A stretch of DNA of 64,000 nt from assembly GCF_036370855.1 (NCBI RefSeq), contig NC_088099.1, positions 22,907,501 through 22,971,500 on the forward strand. Direction: 5' to 3'. This DNA is from Dromaius novaehollandiae. Taxonomy: Eukaryota > Chordata > Aves > Casuariiformes > Dromaiidae. A model generated the notes under the pieces. The model saw only the letters and a program-made list of their open reading frames with translations. It did no database searches and was not told the origin of the DNA. Made by a program: the position numbers and the translations under genes. Numbering within the stretch: the stretch's first letter is position 1; each line of letters opens with the position of its first letter. Shown piece by piece: positions 24,801 to 33,800 of this stretch.

Positions 24801-24919
24801 AAGCAAAAATGCCAACTTTCACATCCACTTTTGCAGGGGATAAAGAACAAAGACTCACCCACTGTCTGAAAAACAGTATGAATGAAAGAGAGGAAAACTA
24901 AGAATGTAGAAAAAGTCAT
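687..24919 (-). CDS. MRC1: Macrophage mannose receptor-like gene, copy B (E1 to E22, frame broken in E2)
   Basis: Second tandem mannose receptor gene, in the same orientation, starting about 2.7 kb past the copy A stop. Twenty-two exons cover the signal peptide, CysR, FNII, CTLD1-5 and part of CTLD6; the remainder is below position 1. All exons from E3 to E22 keep matching phases, but an 11-bp tandem duplication in E2 shifts the frame and leads to an early stop. CTLD4 has lost most sugar-binding residues, while CTLD5 keeps EPN and WND. Either a young pseudogene, a polymorphic or assembly-made break, or a gene using another start. Introns not listed separately hold nothing I recognise. Confidence 0.88.
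1447..1478. repeat. Simple repeat (TAAG/TAAA)n
   Basis: Tandem AAGT-type tetranucleotides flanked by AAAT units, in copy B intron 21. Confidence 0.85.
1713..1818 (-). CDS. MRC1: Copy B E21: CTLD6, second exon
   Basis: 106 bp, phase 0 to 1. Encodes CYKIFGSVYVYWSTAQRAC, then [16 protein letters not shown]. Donor G|GTACAG. Confidence 0.93.
2171..2206. repeat. Simple repeat (AAAAC)n
   Basis: Seven clean AAAAC units in copy B intron 20, a likely length-polymorphic microsatellite. Confidence 0.9.
2996..3138 (-). CDS. MRC1: Copy B E20: end of CTLD5, start of CTLD6
   Basis: 143 bp, phase 1 to 0. Encodes GLWNDIHCGFSTGFICKRH, then a linker and GGCPEDWLLFKNQ. WND is intact, completing an apparent calcium site with E19. 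Confidence 0.94.
3841..3941 (-). CDS. MRC1: Copy B E19: CTLD5, EPN exon
   Basis: 101 bp, phase 2 to 1. Encodes SWADGSPVHYVAW, APDEPNFAAAQENCVV. EPN and the later Glu-Asn-Cys are intact, in contrast to CTLD4 of the same copy. Confidence 0.95.
4397..4464 (-). CDS. MRC1: Copy B E18: CTLD5, second exon
   Basis: 68 bp, phase 0 to 2. Encodes ILKSGKLESYLIGLIQDADQ. Donor AG|GTAAGT. Confidence 0.9.
5061..5224 (-). CDS. MRC1: Copy B E17: CTLD5, first exon
   Basis: 164 bp, phase 1 to 0. Encodes EDGWIIKGSKQYLFCS, then KARKFCKKNYGDLVTIGN and ERKFLWKY. Confidence 0.95.
5332..5370 (-). CDS. MRC1: Copy B E16: mini-exon, CTLD4-CTLD5 linker
   Basis: 39 bp, phase 1 to 1, between ATTACAG and GTAAGT. Encodes GAPLKSEPASPAA, proline/alanine-rich like the MRC1 linker at this place. 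Confidence 0.82.
5371..7609. other. Copy B intron 15
   Basis: 2.2 kb. Apart from the inverted E11 fragment at 7265-7411, only AT-rich sequence without recognised elements. Confidence 0.7.
7265..7411 (+). pseudogene. Inverted partial copy of copy B E11
   Basis: The plus strand repeats, with two mismatches over 147 positions by my count, the minus-strand segment 12240-12094: 68 bp of intron 10 including the branch and acceptor region, then the first 79 bp of E11 ([22 protein letters not shown]). After ATGGAA it runs into unrelated sequence with an immediate in-frame stop. It lies in intron 15 on the strand opposite to the gene, so it cannot serve as an exon of copy B. Confidence 0.93.
7610..7745 (-). 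CDS. MRC1: Copy B E15: CTLD4, sugar-site exon, degenerate
   Basis: 136 bp, phase 0 to 1, three codons shorter than copy A E15. Encodes VNYRKTSYFYNIGFEYC, then SSMSWINMHCEYSHDWICE. The EPN stretch is gone and WND reads WIN, so four of the five expected calcium/mannose ligands are missing. The disulfide cysteines and fold-core tryptophans remain, so the domain should still fold. Confidence 0.93.
7866..7953 (-). CDS. MRC1: Copy B E14: CTLD4, third exon
   Basis: 88 bp, phase 2 to 0. Encodes PFWIDLHCLDPNGGLSWSDG. The core WIGL is WIDL here and there is an extra cysteine (HCL). Same length as copy A E14. Confidence 0.92.
8310..8437 (-). CDS. MRC1: Copy B E13: CTLD4, second exon
   Basis: 128 bp, phase 0 to 2. 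Encodes IFVREGNQKKTWFEARDFC and REIGGDLAAIKNEEEQ. Good sites: CTATAG and AT|GTAAGT. Confidence 0.94.
8765..8952 (-). CDS. MRC1: Copy B E12: end of CTLD3, linker, start of CTLD4
   Basis: 188 bp, phase 1 to 0. Encodes GCVVLRTGNTAGLWDV, AKFLCKKLAEKMTLP, then ECPVGWTTNSSTNLCFK opening CTLD4. The acceptor that keeps frame is GGGAG|GTTGTG; an earlier AG would break it. The exon is four codons shorter than copy A E12 at its start. Confidence 0.88.
8953..12023. other. Copy B intron 11
   Basis: 3.1 kb. No exon or known repeat seen. A plus-strand frame at 10600-10989 shows no family resemblance. Confidence 0.6.
12024..12172 (-). CDS. MRC1: Copy B E11: CTLD3, middle exon
   Basis: 149 bp, phase 2 to 1. 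Encodes [37 protein letters not shown] and NWNSAVPG. Its first 79 bp and the adjoining intron are present again, inverted, at 7265-7411. Confidence 0.95.
12094..12240 (-). repeat. Source arm of the inverted duplication (intron 10 / E11)
   Basis: This segment covers the acceptor of E11 and its first 79 bases. Its inverted partner is 7265-7411. Similarity ends sharply at both sides. Confidence 0.92.
12650..12765 (-). CDS. MRC1: Copy B E10: CTLD3, first exon
   Basis: 116 bp, phase 0 to 2. Encodes GWERHGFYCYLVGH, then LEAKKACERSNGYLTSVGD. Confidence 0.94.
13836..13946 (-). CDS. MRC1: Copy B E9: CTLD2, last exon
   Basis: 111 bp, phase 0 to 0. Encodes DGYWADSACDRRLGYICRR and a linker ending DPACLK. 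Donor AAG|GTAAGG. Confidence 0.93.
14343..14500 (-). CDS. MRC1: Copy B E8: CTLD2, middle exon
   Basis: 158 bp, phase 1 to 0. Encodes ELWIGLNDLNTQMYFEW, RTPVTYTKW and GQEDCVIMAGE. Confidence 0.94.
15005..15187 (-). CDS. MRC1: Copy B E7: CTLD2, first exon
   Basis: 183 bp, phase 1 to 1. Encodes VACPEGWSPYADHCYVL, then SCEESNGSLASIHNIEEH. The acceptor at TTCTGAG is the one that fits the phase and the copy A length. Confidence 0.92.
16104..16250 (-). CDS. MRC1: Copy B E6: CTLD1, last exon
   Basis: 147 bp, phase 1 to 1. Encodes NLCAVLNPSRDAQWENQQC, then KVGYICKKENS and a linker ending in VLPSG. Confidence 0.94.
16251..18494. other. Copy B intron 5
   Basis: 2.2 kb with a moderately GC-rich patch at about 17430-17760 that opens chance frames on both strands. 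Nothing recognised. Confidence 0.6.
18495..18608 (-). CDS. MRC1: Copy B E5: CTLD1, middle exon
   Basis: 114 bp, phase 1 to 1. Encodes [17 protein letters not shown] and [11 protein letters not shown]. Same length as copy A E5. Confidence 0.94.
19296..19312. repeat. Simple repeat (TTA)n
   Basis: Short run of ATT units in copy B intron 4, close to E4. Confidence 0.7.
19400..19564 (-). CDS. MRC1: Copy B E4: CTLD1, first exon
   Basis: 165 bp, phase 1 to 1. Encodes [37 protein letters not shown] and VTEIQEQ. A second possible acceptor lies 4 bases inside, but only this one keeps phase. Confidence 0.93.
19565..21064. other. Copy B intron 3
   Basis: 1.5 kb. No exon or recognised repeat. Confidence 0.6.
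21065..21238 (-). CDS. MRC1: Copy B E3: fibronectin type II domain
   Basis: 174 bp, phase 1 to 1. Encodes GNANGAPCVFPFKLSG, YAECTEAGRSDGLLWC and MYGFCPSD, with all four FNII cysteines. Very close to copy A E3. Confidence 0.95.
22064..22464 (-). pseudogene. MRC1: Copy B E2: cysteine-rich (ricin-type) domain exon with frameshift
   Basis: Starts at TTACAG with GNGIFLIYNEDSKHC and ends HEG|GTAAAG. In the family this domain binds sulfated GalNAc-type sugars. The 3' part reads clearly (ELQKFRWVSDHQLMSVAF, CLGVPS, FQKWDC, GEDLF, KWKIYG). The exon is 401 bp, although phase 1 at both ends requires a multiple of 3. An 11-bp tandem duplication at 22393-22413 accounts for the excess (390 without it) and sends the frame to a TGA about 40 codons into the exon. 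Confidence 0.87.
22393..22413. repeat. 11-bp tandem duplication inside copy B CysR exon
   Basis: On the plus strand, accctgtgaga at 22393-22403 is followed directly by accctgtgag at 22404-22413. The extra 11 bases are the cause of the E2 frameshift. Confidence 0.9.
22465..24858. other. Copy B intron 1
   Basis: 2.4 kb. No alternative first exon or recognised repeat seen. Confidence 0.55.
24859..24919 (-). CDS. MRC1: Copy B E1: start codon and signal peptide
   Basis: 61 bp, ending in phase 1 at G|GTGAGT. Encodes MTFSTFLVFLSFIHTVFQTV, a hydrophobic stretch fitting a signal peptide though without an N-terminal basic residue. Position ahead of the CysR exon and the matching phase support it. Confidence 0.8.
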
Positions 24920-24933
24920 TTCAAGTTTTTCAT
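24916..24933 (-). other. Five-codon upstream ORF overlapping the copy B start codon
   Basis: An upstream ATG at 24931-24933 opens a frame of five codons (M K N L K) whose TGA overlaps the main start codon as ATGA. Both ATGs have G at -3. Whether the upstream ATG is in the mRNA depends on the unmapped transcription start. Confidence 0.45.
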
Positions 24934-26879
24934 TCCTTTCTTCTTTTTCACAAACAAATGAACCAAAATTAACTGCTGCAATAAAAATCCTTTTGGAACC
25001 AGTGGGTGCTAGGTCTTCCTCAGTTTTGGAGAGTTTTAGTTGAAAGAGAAAATGCTGAGCTCTAAATAAGGAAATATCCTGTCACATGATATTTCGAAAT
25101 CTATAAATAATTACAAAATTCAGACTTTGTGTCTGAAAGCAAAGTTTCCTTCCATTCTAATGCAAGGGACAAAGTCTGAACAGTTCAACATCATTCTGCT
25201 GAAAGATTTTTATGTTTCATTGACGGTTCAGTTCACAGCCCCCAAATCAAAGTAGCAGGGAGTGTTCAGAATATGATAGGTATGCATTAAATTTCGTATG
25301 TTTCTATTTGGGAAACTCAGAGAAAAAAAGAATGTAAATATCTTGACCAGGGGACAGATTTTCGCTGCTACAAAAGGTGCACCAAGCAAAATCAGCTATA
25401 ACAGTGTGAAAAATTAACAGAGAGGACAATTTAGTCTTATGTGGAAACTTGACAAGCTGGGCACTATGTATGCACTTGACTTCTAGTTTATCAACTGTTA
25501 AAACTAGTGTGCCATAATTTCATGTAATTTTATCTCAGGAGAGCCAATACAAAATAGTCATCCAGTGGTTAAAAATAGATCTTTCTGTTAACAGGTGATT
25601 TCAACAACAAAGCATATTGAAAAAACTTCAACACTATTTAATCCATGAAGTAATAAATGAATAAATTTTAATATTTAAAGAAATCTTCTGCACCATGCAT
25701 AGGAATATTCTCACACATTACAAATGATCTGCAGCCCTTTATTAAATGGAAATCAACTTGAGCTATAATGTTTCAAAGTCCCTTATTTGTTTTGAAGGAA
25801 AAGGGGCAAAAAATTCAGCAAAAATTGCCTTGAGAGTTTTCCCTCATTTTTCATACCTTCATTAGGGAACCAAATCTCACAAGATATTCTGCAAGGGTGA
25901 AACTTCATTTGATCTGAGACAAGAAAGCCATTTATAGAGTATTGGGTCTTCAGCGCTATGTTACCAATTAAAAATATTCTCATATCCCCCCCCTGCCCTG
26001 GCCCCCACCCTGAGCTAAACAAAATTAGGCTTGATTCCAGAGGCCAACAGGCAATGGAAGTCTCTCTGTCCTCCATCACCTGCTGAAAATAATTATATAA
26101 ACTATGAAAATTATAAGTAATTATATTGTTATATGTAAGATACATTTTCTTCATCATCTGTTTGCCGTTCATACTGTTCACTTGCCTTGGCTTTGTCTTT
26201 AGCCATCAAACAGCACTGGACCCAATTCAGTGTCAGCATTTACAACAAGAGAAACACAGGTATGAGTTGTAACACACATGAAGAAAAAATAAAAGGCATA
26301 GGATCAATGGGACTGTGAGTAAAAACTGTTTGAGAACAGAAGACCCTTCCTTCCTTATCCTAGCCAATATTTTTGTTTGAATGTAATATCGACAAACCAG
26401 CAATCCAGCATGATTCCCCATGACCTCTCCTATGCAGTTCTTAAGCACTTTTTAGAGTCTGTTTTTCCCTTGGGTCCTGAGGTTTTTTTTCTCTTTTCAG
26501 TCTACCATAGACAAATTGAATATATAGAAAGCTGAATCCACCCAGCAAACCTGTAAAGCAGCACATAACAAGACACTTTGGTTCTCCCCACTGCCTCACT
26601 GGCCCGTGCCGTCACCGTTGCAGCATTGATACAGGGTGCTGTTGTTAGTCCAGTTATCAGAGAGCTGGAGGATGGGGAGGAGGCATCCAGAAATGAAAAA
26701 ACAAGTGAAGTAAGAACAGCAATGGATATATTTTATATCTTCTTTAAATTTCTTTTTAGTAGTATGCCATCTTCATGTTTCCATGTTTCCTCCTGTTAGC
26801 CTCTCTGTGAAAGTAAATGACTCATCTGATCACCAGGCTGTATAACATCTCTCCATGCTAAACCATTGCTACTGAAGTA
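24934..26879. other. Intergenic region between copies A and B, with copy B promoter
   Basis: No gene or recognised repeat. The end nearest 24934 should hold the copy B promoter. On the minus strand there is a GAGGAAG purine core (25014-25022), resembling a PU.1 site of the kind known in mammalian MRC1 promoters, and TATA-like AT tracts at 25061-25071 and 25099-25110. None is decisive. Plus-strand frames here look random. Confidence 0.4.
25013..25025 (-). promoter_or_regulatory. Possible PU.1 site upstream of copy B
   Basis: The minus strand reads AACTGAGGAAGAC about 95-105 bp upstream of the start codon. The GAGGAA core fits ETS factor PU.1, which controls MRC1 in mammalian myeloid cells. 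A core this short occurs often by chance. Confidence 0.22.
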
Positions 26880-27622
26880 TTATGTAATATCTAGATCCTT
26901 TATTGATTTATTTTCATATAATTGATACAAAATTGTCAAAGTCATAGAATATGACTGAGTGCTTTCCAAAGATTTACTTATTTTGCAGAATTCAAGTTGA
27001 AGCCATGAATGAAGTACAAGTATTTCCATTTTACTTAGAGCTACAATATTATAGCAAGGAAGCTTTTTCAACTGACACATAATATTATCTTTAAGATGAT
27101 GTATATTTTGCATATTATATATTCAAAGTTTGAGCAAGAAAGATTGTAACACAGGGACAATAATGGGGAAAAACAGTTCATGTAAATCACTAGATACTCT
27201 GACAACATTTGACTGAAGTAACAGTATAGACTTTTCATGTTGTGGTGAGATATATTCTGAAAGTGCAGGTTTTGGGCTGAGTGCTTTGCAGACTGTTCAC
27301 TATATATCTGCACTTGTTTCTGCGTGTGATGATGGCACAAATGTCTAAAAAGTGAGTACGCTGGAGCGTTAATCTGTATGTTTTAAGTTTAAAATCTCAC
27401 TAGTCCTTCTATTTGCCTTGCTTGGTGAATTAGCCCAGTACAGTACTCTGCATCTTAGTCCTCTGAATAGTTCTTAAGCAGCACAGAGCAATATTACTTA
27501 GAAGAATTTTTACTTTTAGTATGTACAATATGTGTTAGGTGCATGCAGCTTTTACTAAGATTTTGTTTGTTTTAGTTAGGTTTTTTAAAAGCACAAATGT
27601 ATAGTTTAGCTGTGCTATCACA
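26880..27622 (-). other. Probable 3' UTR of copy A
   Basis: The stretch after the copy A stop is AT-rich and has no coding signal on the minus strand beyond chance frames. It runs to a pair of minus-strand AATAAA hexamers, which would make a 3' UTR of about 0.7 kb. The end is inferred. Confidence 0.5.
26899..26912 (-). promoter_or_regulatory. Polyadenylation signals of copy A (two AATAAA)
   Basis: Two AATAAA hexamers occur on the minus strand at 26907-26912 and 26899-26904, about 710 bp past the stop codon. They are the first such hexamers I found downstream of the gene. Confidence 0.5.
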
Positions 27623-27867
27623 TTAGACAACACTGTGTTCATTTTTTTCTTTGTCATTGGTAGAATCACTTTCATCGCCCATTCCAGCTGCAGCATTGCT
27701 GTATTCTAGCAGTGTGCTGCGCTGCCTCACCGCTCTCTGAGTTTCACTTTGTTTTTTGATCTTGAATAAGAAATAAACCATGAAGACCATTCCTACTAAA
27801 ATAAGCAGGACCAAAGTAAGTAGCATCCAAATTGTGCTGTGACCATGTGGTTTGTCCTTTTTGGCAT
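27623..27867 (-). CDS. MRC1: Copy A E29: membrane span, cytoplasmic tail and stop
   Basis: 245 bp with TAA at 27623-27625. After a short stalk (KKDKPHGH) there is one hydrophobic helix of about 23 residues (STIWML to YFLF), then the stop-transfer KIKK and a tail of about 45 residues ending KNEHSVV. The tail has TLLEYSN where mammalian MRC1 has the FENTLY-type uptake signal: a tyrosine and a Leu-Leu are present but the upstream aromatic residue is not. Confidence 0.95.
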
Positions 27868-30800
27868 CTGCAAATAAATACAAAGCAGTTAAAAGTGGGT
27901 CCACTATGGCCATAAATAAATATGAAGACTACTGAAAATTATTTGTCTAATTTTCCCCCATTTACACTGGAACCATTTATGAAAACAACAGAGTATAACC
28001 TCAGCATCCTCCTGCCTTCTTCCATGGTTCTGTTGGGGCAAGGGTAGGACTATGGGCAAAGAAGAGATCATTAAAATGTAGATATTCCCATATACTTTTT
28101 CAGAGTGAGAGTTCTCTTAAAAATCTATCTTAAAAGCTTAAAAATCTTAGTGTCTCTCTGTCAGTGCCCTCACAGACCTTACAGTGTGAAAGACAAAGCA
28201 AAGAGGAGATGATCGGTTTACCAGTGCATTCAGTATGGGCTGCCATCCTGGGATGCCCTAAGTATCTCATAGCTACTGCTAAACCATGCTGGGACTGAAC
28301 TCAATGGCAACTAAATAAATTAAGTGAATATAAATAAATATATAAAAATCAATTACATGATAAATAGCAATTAATAAAACCCCAAATATTTATTTTCATG
28401 TCCCTTTTAAACTACAGGAAGGAAGAGAAGCGCCTACCTTTCACATTTGCTGGAATAACTGAAGTTGCTTTAAGAATAGCTGTCAGAAATAATGAAAAAT
28501 GTCTAGTTACAATCTTAAAACATCACATTTTTATCCCTACAGTTACATGGTCAGCAAAACATGTGATGCTGCATATCAGGGTTACCTCCTCACTTCTAGA
28601 AATGCATTTACTAAATGAATGAAGATGAAAAGATGCAATTTACCCTAACCTGATGCTCATTGCAATGAAACTGTGGTGGTTTGCGTATGAAAGCCTCCTT
28701 CTTCTCCTTTATTGATAAGCAAGTAATCTCCAAGCACAAGAAGTTTCTGATTGTGGTAGAAGGACTGTCTCTGCTACTCTTGCTGATAAATCTTGCCCAC
28801 CCTTATTGGCTCCCCATGCCAGCCTGCGTTTCCTGTGCAGAGACCACCTAGGTATTGGGGTGAGATGATCAAATGCTGAGGATATTTTCCAGTTCCAGTT
28901 CCTCTACTACACACAGTTCCTCTGAGATTCAGCAGATTTTTAATGTATTGTAATTTATTTGCATCTATAGCTACTTTTATAAGCTCAAGCTTTCGTACAC
29001 AGTTCTGCTGGCTGTGTAAAGAGGGCGCCATCTGCAAGATTTTTCAGGGCGCTCTGGACAGCAGCTGGGTGCAAGCTGGATCATCGTTAATGCAAGAACA
29101 GATTTTCAGTATGGGCTGTGGGAACCACAAGGAGAGGCAGCGTGCACATTTCAGCGCAGCACGAAGCCGTGAAGAGCCTGCTGCTGCACCAGAAGCACTG
29201 CAACGCACAAAACGCTGGTGGGCTCACAAGCGGGCCTCTTCATGCGCCCCTTAAATTGGCCCTTGGAAGGATGCAGAACTCACTGCAACATAATGTTTGC
29301 TCTCTCTGAAAAAACCTTTCTGTTGGAGAGCCGTGCATCAGGAAATATACTCCAGACTTTGGCACTGCACACGGGAGCAGTCAAACTCAGATGACTAAAG
29401 TATATGTCGATGCTGAGTTTGTGCTTTCTGAAACTTCCGGTAACAAAAAAACAGCTTTCTGTAAGGTATATTGCTCTAGCCACCCAAATAAAGTGAGGAA
29501 TTGCCCTAAAAGGAGACTTCTGTTTTTCAGTAAATGATCTAATGCCAATACATATGTGAACATCTGCTTTCCCTACCAGCTGCTTGGTCTGGTAGGAGAA
29601 AGGACAGAGCAGAAGAGAACCTCAAAACATTCAGAACCTTTGGGTTGTGAAATAGGACAGGAAACCATACTTTTCTGCAGAATTACAGTTCAACTCAAAA
29701 ATACCACATGGCTGCTTGGCTCATGATATTCTGATATTTCTACTTCCTGACTGAAGCAGATGGTGTTCAGTTGCGCAGAAACACAATATTTAAAAAAAAA
29801 AAAGTTAACCAAAACACTTCTACTACTTTTCAAAGGTCACTATACAAGCTCTGGATAATGCTTCCGTTCTGTTATTACTTAAATGGAATTGCTTCATCCG
29901 TCCCTTACTGGAACAGCATGTATCATAGCACAGCAAGAGGAAGAAAAGCAAATTATTGAGGCAGCCCTTGTTCCATAAGCAGGGAACAGGAATGTTAGCA
30001 GGAAAAAGTGTGTGTATGTTGGGGGGAGCAAAATCAAAAGAGAGTTTAAAAATTTTCCAGAAAATACTAATAATCTTTGTTATTATTTGAATAATGATTA
30101 CAGAATGCAAGAATATCTGAAGTTATGAAGCAATAAAACACAAACAGTACAGATAGTACACAACAGGTCTTCTGGCAGACTAGAAGAAGGATAATTCCAT
30201 ATATACATATTATCTTTGTCTGAATCCTATAAAGAGGTGATAAGGAAAAGTTTGTCAATACAACATTTCATGTGATACAAACTGTGGCTCTTTTCAAAAT
30301 GACCGTATTGTATTATTACTACTAAAATAGAACTGTAAATGTCAAAAGCATATATTTAACAAGCCACTTACTCTTTGGTTTCTTACAAATAAATCCCCTT
30401 TGGGAAGAGCAAGGAATGATACTCCAGTACCCAGAGGACGCAGACAGTTCTACGCAGTAATCAAGCCGATGATCTGAAGGTTGTCCTTCACCCCAGTTGA
30501 CAAAGTCTAATGCAGTGTTGTCTTGCCAGAGCAGCTTCCCTGGTGTGGCAAATGTTAGCAGTAGGACTATTCATTCAGCAAAAAATGTTCACTAATATTA
30601 GTTTTTCTCTAATTTTATTATTCTATTCAGTCTAATAAAACAATACTACTTGCTTCAAAGAATCCCTGCAGTTGTTATTTTTAATACATTTTTTCCTTTG
30701 AATCTTTTATTAAAAATAATATAAATATTTTTCCAGATTACGATCATAGCTTTGACACTCGTAACTAAGTTTTTATCCATATATCCCCATAATTTTGTCT

Positions 30801-33800
30801 CGGGGACTAATGCTTCAAACTGAAAAATAGATAAAGCTGGGCTATTTTTTAAAATTCTTATATTCTTATTTTGGCAACACTTATTGGAAAATCAAGCAGC
30901 TTTTACTGTAAAGCTTAAGCATACACTTAGTTAAAATTAAAACTTTTTTCTTTTTGCCTCTAAAATAAAAATATTGATGTATCAATGAGTTAAAAGAAGT
31001 CTAAAAAAATCCTTTATGACTGCTAGTGAACTGAGGGTAGGCTTGTTTTCTTCGGTTTCCATGTTTTTCAAAAAAGCCTTTTCTAGACAGCCTTGTTTTC
31101 TCCTTACAGAGAGGAATGACGGTGCCTGGTGTGACCCCGTGGGCTCCAGCTGGATCCCCACAGCCCTGCGCGGGAGCTGCCGGGCCATGAGAAGGCCAGA
31201 GCGCATGGGAAAAGCACCCCACCAGGCAACAGAGCAGAGCTGGCAGAAAAATGCTCTCCCACAGGCTGGGAATTGCAGATGTCCTCAGTGAGGGCTCCAC
31301 AAAGCCGGGAGGATGAATGGTACCTGTCCTGGGCTACGGACCTCTGTGAATTTTTCCTTACGCTGCAGCCAAGAAGCGGCTGTGCAAAATTATAGATAAC
31401 AGCAATTCCAAGTTCTAGCTTAGAAAGTGCTAGTCTAGAAAGTGCTAGTTTAGAAAGGAGCCCCGATGGTTGCTCCAGTACGGACAGCTAAAATTACGCA
31501 TGATGTCCCACTTTCTTAAGAATGGGTCTGTTCTGTGTTGTGCCTCTCAAGAGAGATTCCTATCACCTCTCCATACCTTTGTTACTAAGCTAGATATAGA
31601 TTATAAGAAATTTGCATTGAGCCAGTCTCCATTCTGGCAGAAGGCTACAGCCTTTTTGGTTGACGTGTGCAATATTCAGGACCCATAATTGAAGCCAGGC
31701 AGAATTTATTTTCTACAGCCTTTCACACTTATTGGATAAAACCTTAAGCCCTGCAAGATTTTTAAAATCAAATGCTATATACCTACTTTTTAACCACTTC
31801 AGAAAATTTTCTGTGTAATTTCTACTGTACTTGAATCTTTTCCCCCCAAATAACAATGTATCTTAATCATATTTCAATCAATATAATGAAGGCTATTTAT
31901 GATTATGTATAGAAATTAGAATAATTACCATTTACATTTCTGTATATTCCTATCCAAAACCCACTTGTCTTGCTTATGAATAAGTCTGCATGATCTGCTA
32001 AAAAGTTCGATTCAGCCAGATCTTCTACGGAAGCCAAAGTACCACCTATAAAACATTAGAAAACAAACAAAAGATGATTGGAGGTATCTCCTGCCGTAGA
32101 AATCAGTGGTAGTTAAAGACTTTGGTACAGGATAAGATTAATAATAAAACCTCTTCCTGCTGGTAGAGAGTAAGCAAGGATTTCGAGACCGAAAAGAAGT
32201 GCTCAACAGCAGGGGAACAGCATAGTGATGTCCTAGATGAAAGACAAATGATTTTCACTGCAGCACAGTGAAGATGATGATTTCAAAACTTTCAAAACAA
32301 GCAAACAGCACATTATTTTCAAGTGATTGCATAATATTTTTCATAATTAGAATTTACTGATGATTTTTTTCTTCTTGGATTTGACAGGATGTTGTGTGGC
32401 ATGTAAAACTGTGCAGCAAACAAACATGGGATTCAAAGGGAAGGATTAATTTTTCTCGCAATAGTGGCAAACTGAAGGTGTTGGAGGGAGGGCTGAGAGG
32501 CTCTAATGAGATAAGAACAAAGGGACCAACTTCTTTAGAGCAGTATAGTCCTTCTCTTTTTTGTTCACTGCCTGGCAAAGTGTTGATGAGCTACCTCACA
32601 GCTGAGCACTGTTGGTGGACGAGGTCCAAGGAGGAGCTCATGGGCTTGGCTGTGGGACCAGAAGCTGGAGAAAGGAGGGAGGCATTTGCCTTCCCTTTGT
32701 GTTGCAGGTTGCCAGGGAGTCCTGCTGGTAGAGTGAAGACTTTCAGGCAGTACAGGCAACCCCCTATGAGATCACATACCCCATGTGAAAAATAGCTGAT
32801 TGTTATTGTGATATTTACTTCTGTTCTTGACACAGAGATACCGAAAAGGCTGGAAAGGCGCATAAGGCTGGAAACAAATCAAATCATTTTAAAATCCCAC
32901 TAACAGTAGAAATTTTGTGAATTAAAAGGTAGAACAGAACTAGAACAAAACACAGCTGGTTAGGAAAAAAAACAAGGAAAATTGATCACCTTAGTTTCAA
33001 CATAAATGAAAAGCAAACAGCATTAATAATGAAAAGTAAAAGAGATGTTGATTTCTTTTTTTAAATCGGTGTAGATTTTGCAACATTAGTATTCAAAGCT
33101 TTTAAAAAGTGAATTCTTAGGTCAAAATTGAAATCCTGTCCTTGAATAATAATAATAATTACCTGATTGAACACATTCAGTCACAGACTGAGCCCAGCTC
33201 ATTTCTTTGGCATTGAAATTATAGCAGTGGCTTTGGAAAGGAATCCAAGAGATGTGATCAGATTCAGGGCATTTGCCAGTCTCCTGTGGAAGATCATAAG
33301 GAGCTACATCTACAAGAAGTGAGATATTATGGATTTTATTGTCAGTGGGGATTATAAGTCTTCAGATATAATATTAAGTTTTAAAAAAAACCCTTTCTTA
33401 AAATGGCTTAAAATAATCTTCATCACACATTACTAGAATTATCAGGGAATCTGCCAGGAGTGACAATGAGGGACAGCACTCCTCGGTCACAGCTGAGCAA
33501 TAAAATACAAGGCTGCACTCTTCAGTGTTACCAGTTGAATCAGACTTGGACCGTCTTAAGAAAATCTGAGAGTTTGATTTTTTTTTTTTTTTTTTTGTTT
33601 CAGTGTATTTTCTATAACTGACAACTTGGTACAAATGAAAGATACAGTAGAAGACAGGAAAAGAAGAATAGGAAAACCCTCAAGAGGTTCAAATAACAAT
33701 TTTATTTTAAATGACATATATTCTAAATTGTTACTTATTATGGAAATTCTCAATTTAATATTTTCCTCAAGATAATAGTTCTAACAGAAAATTTCTGAAT

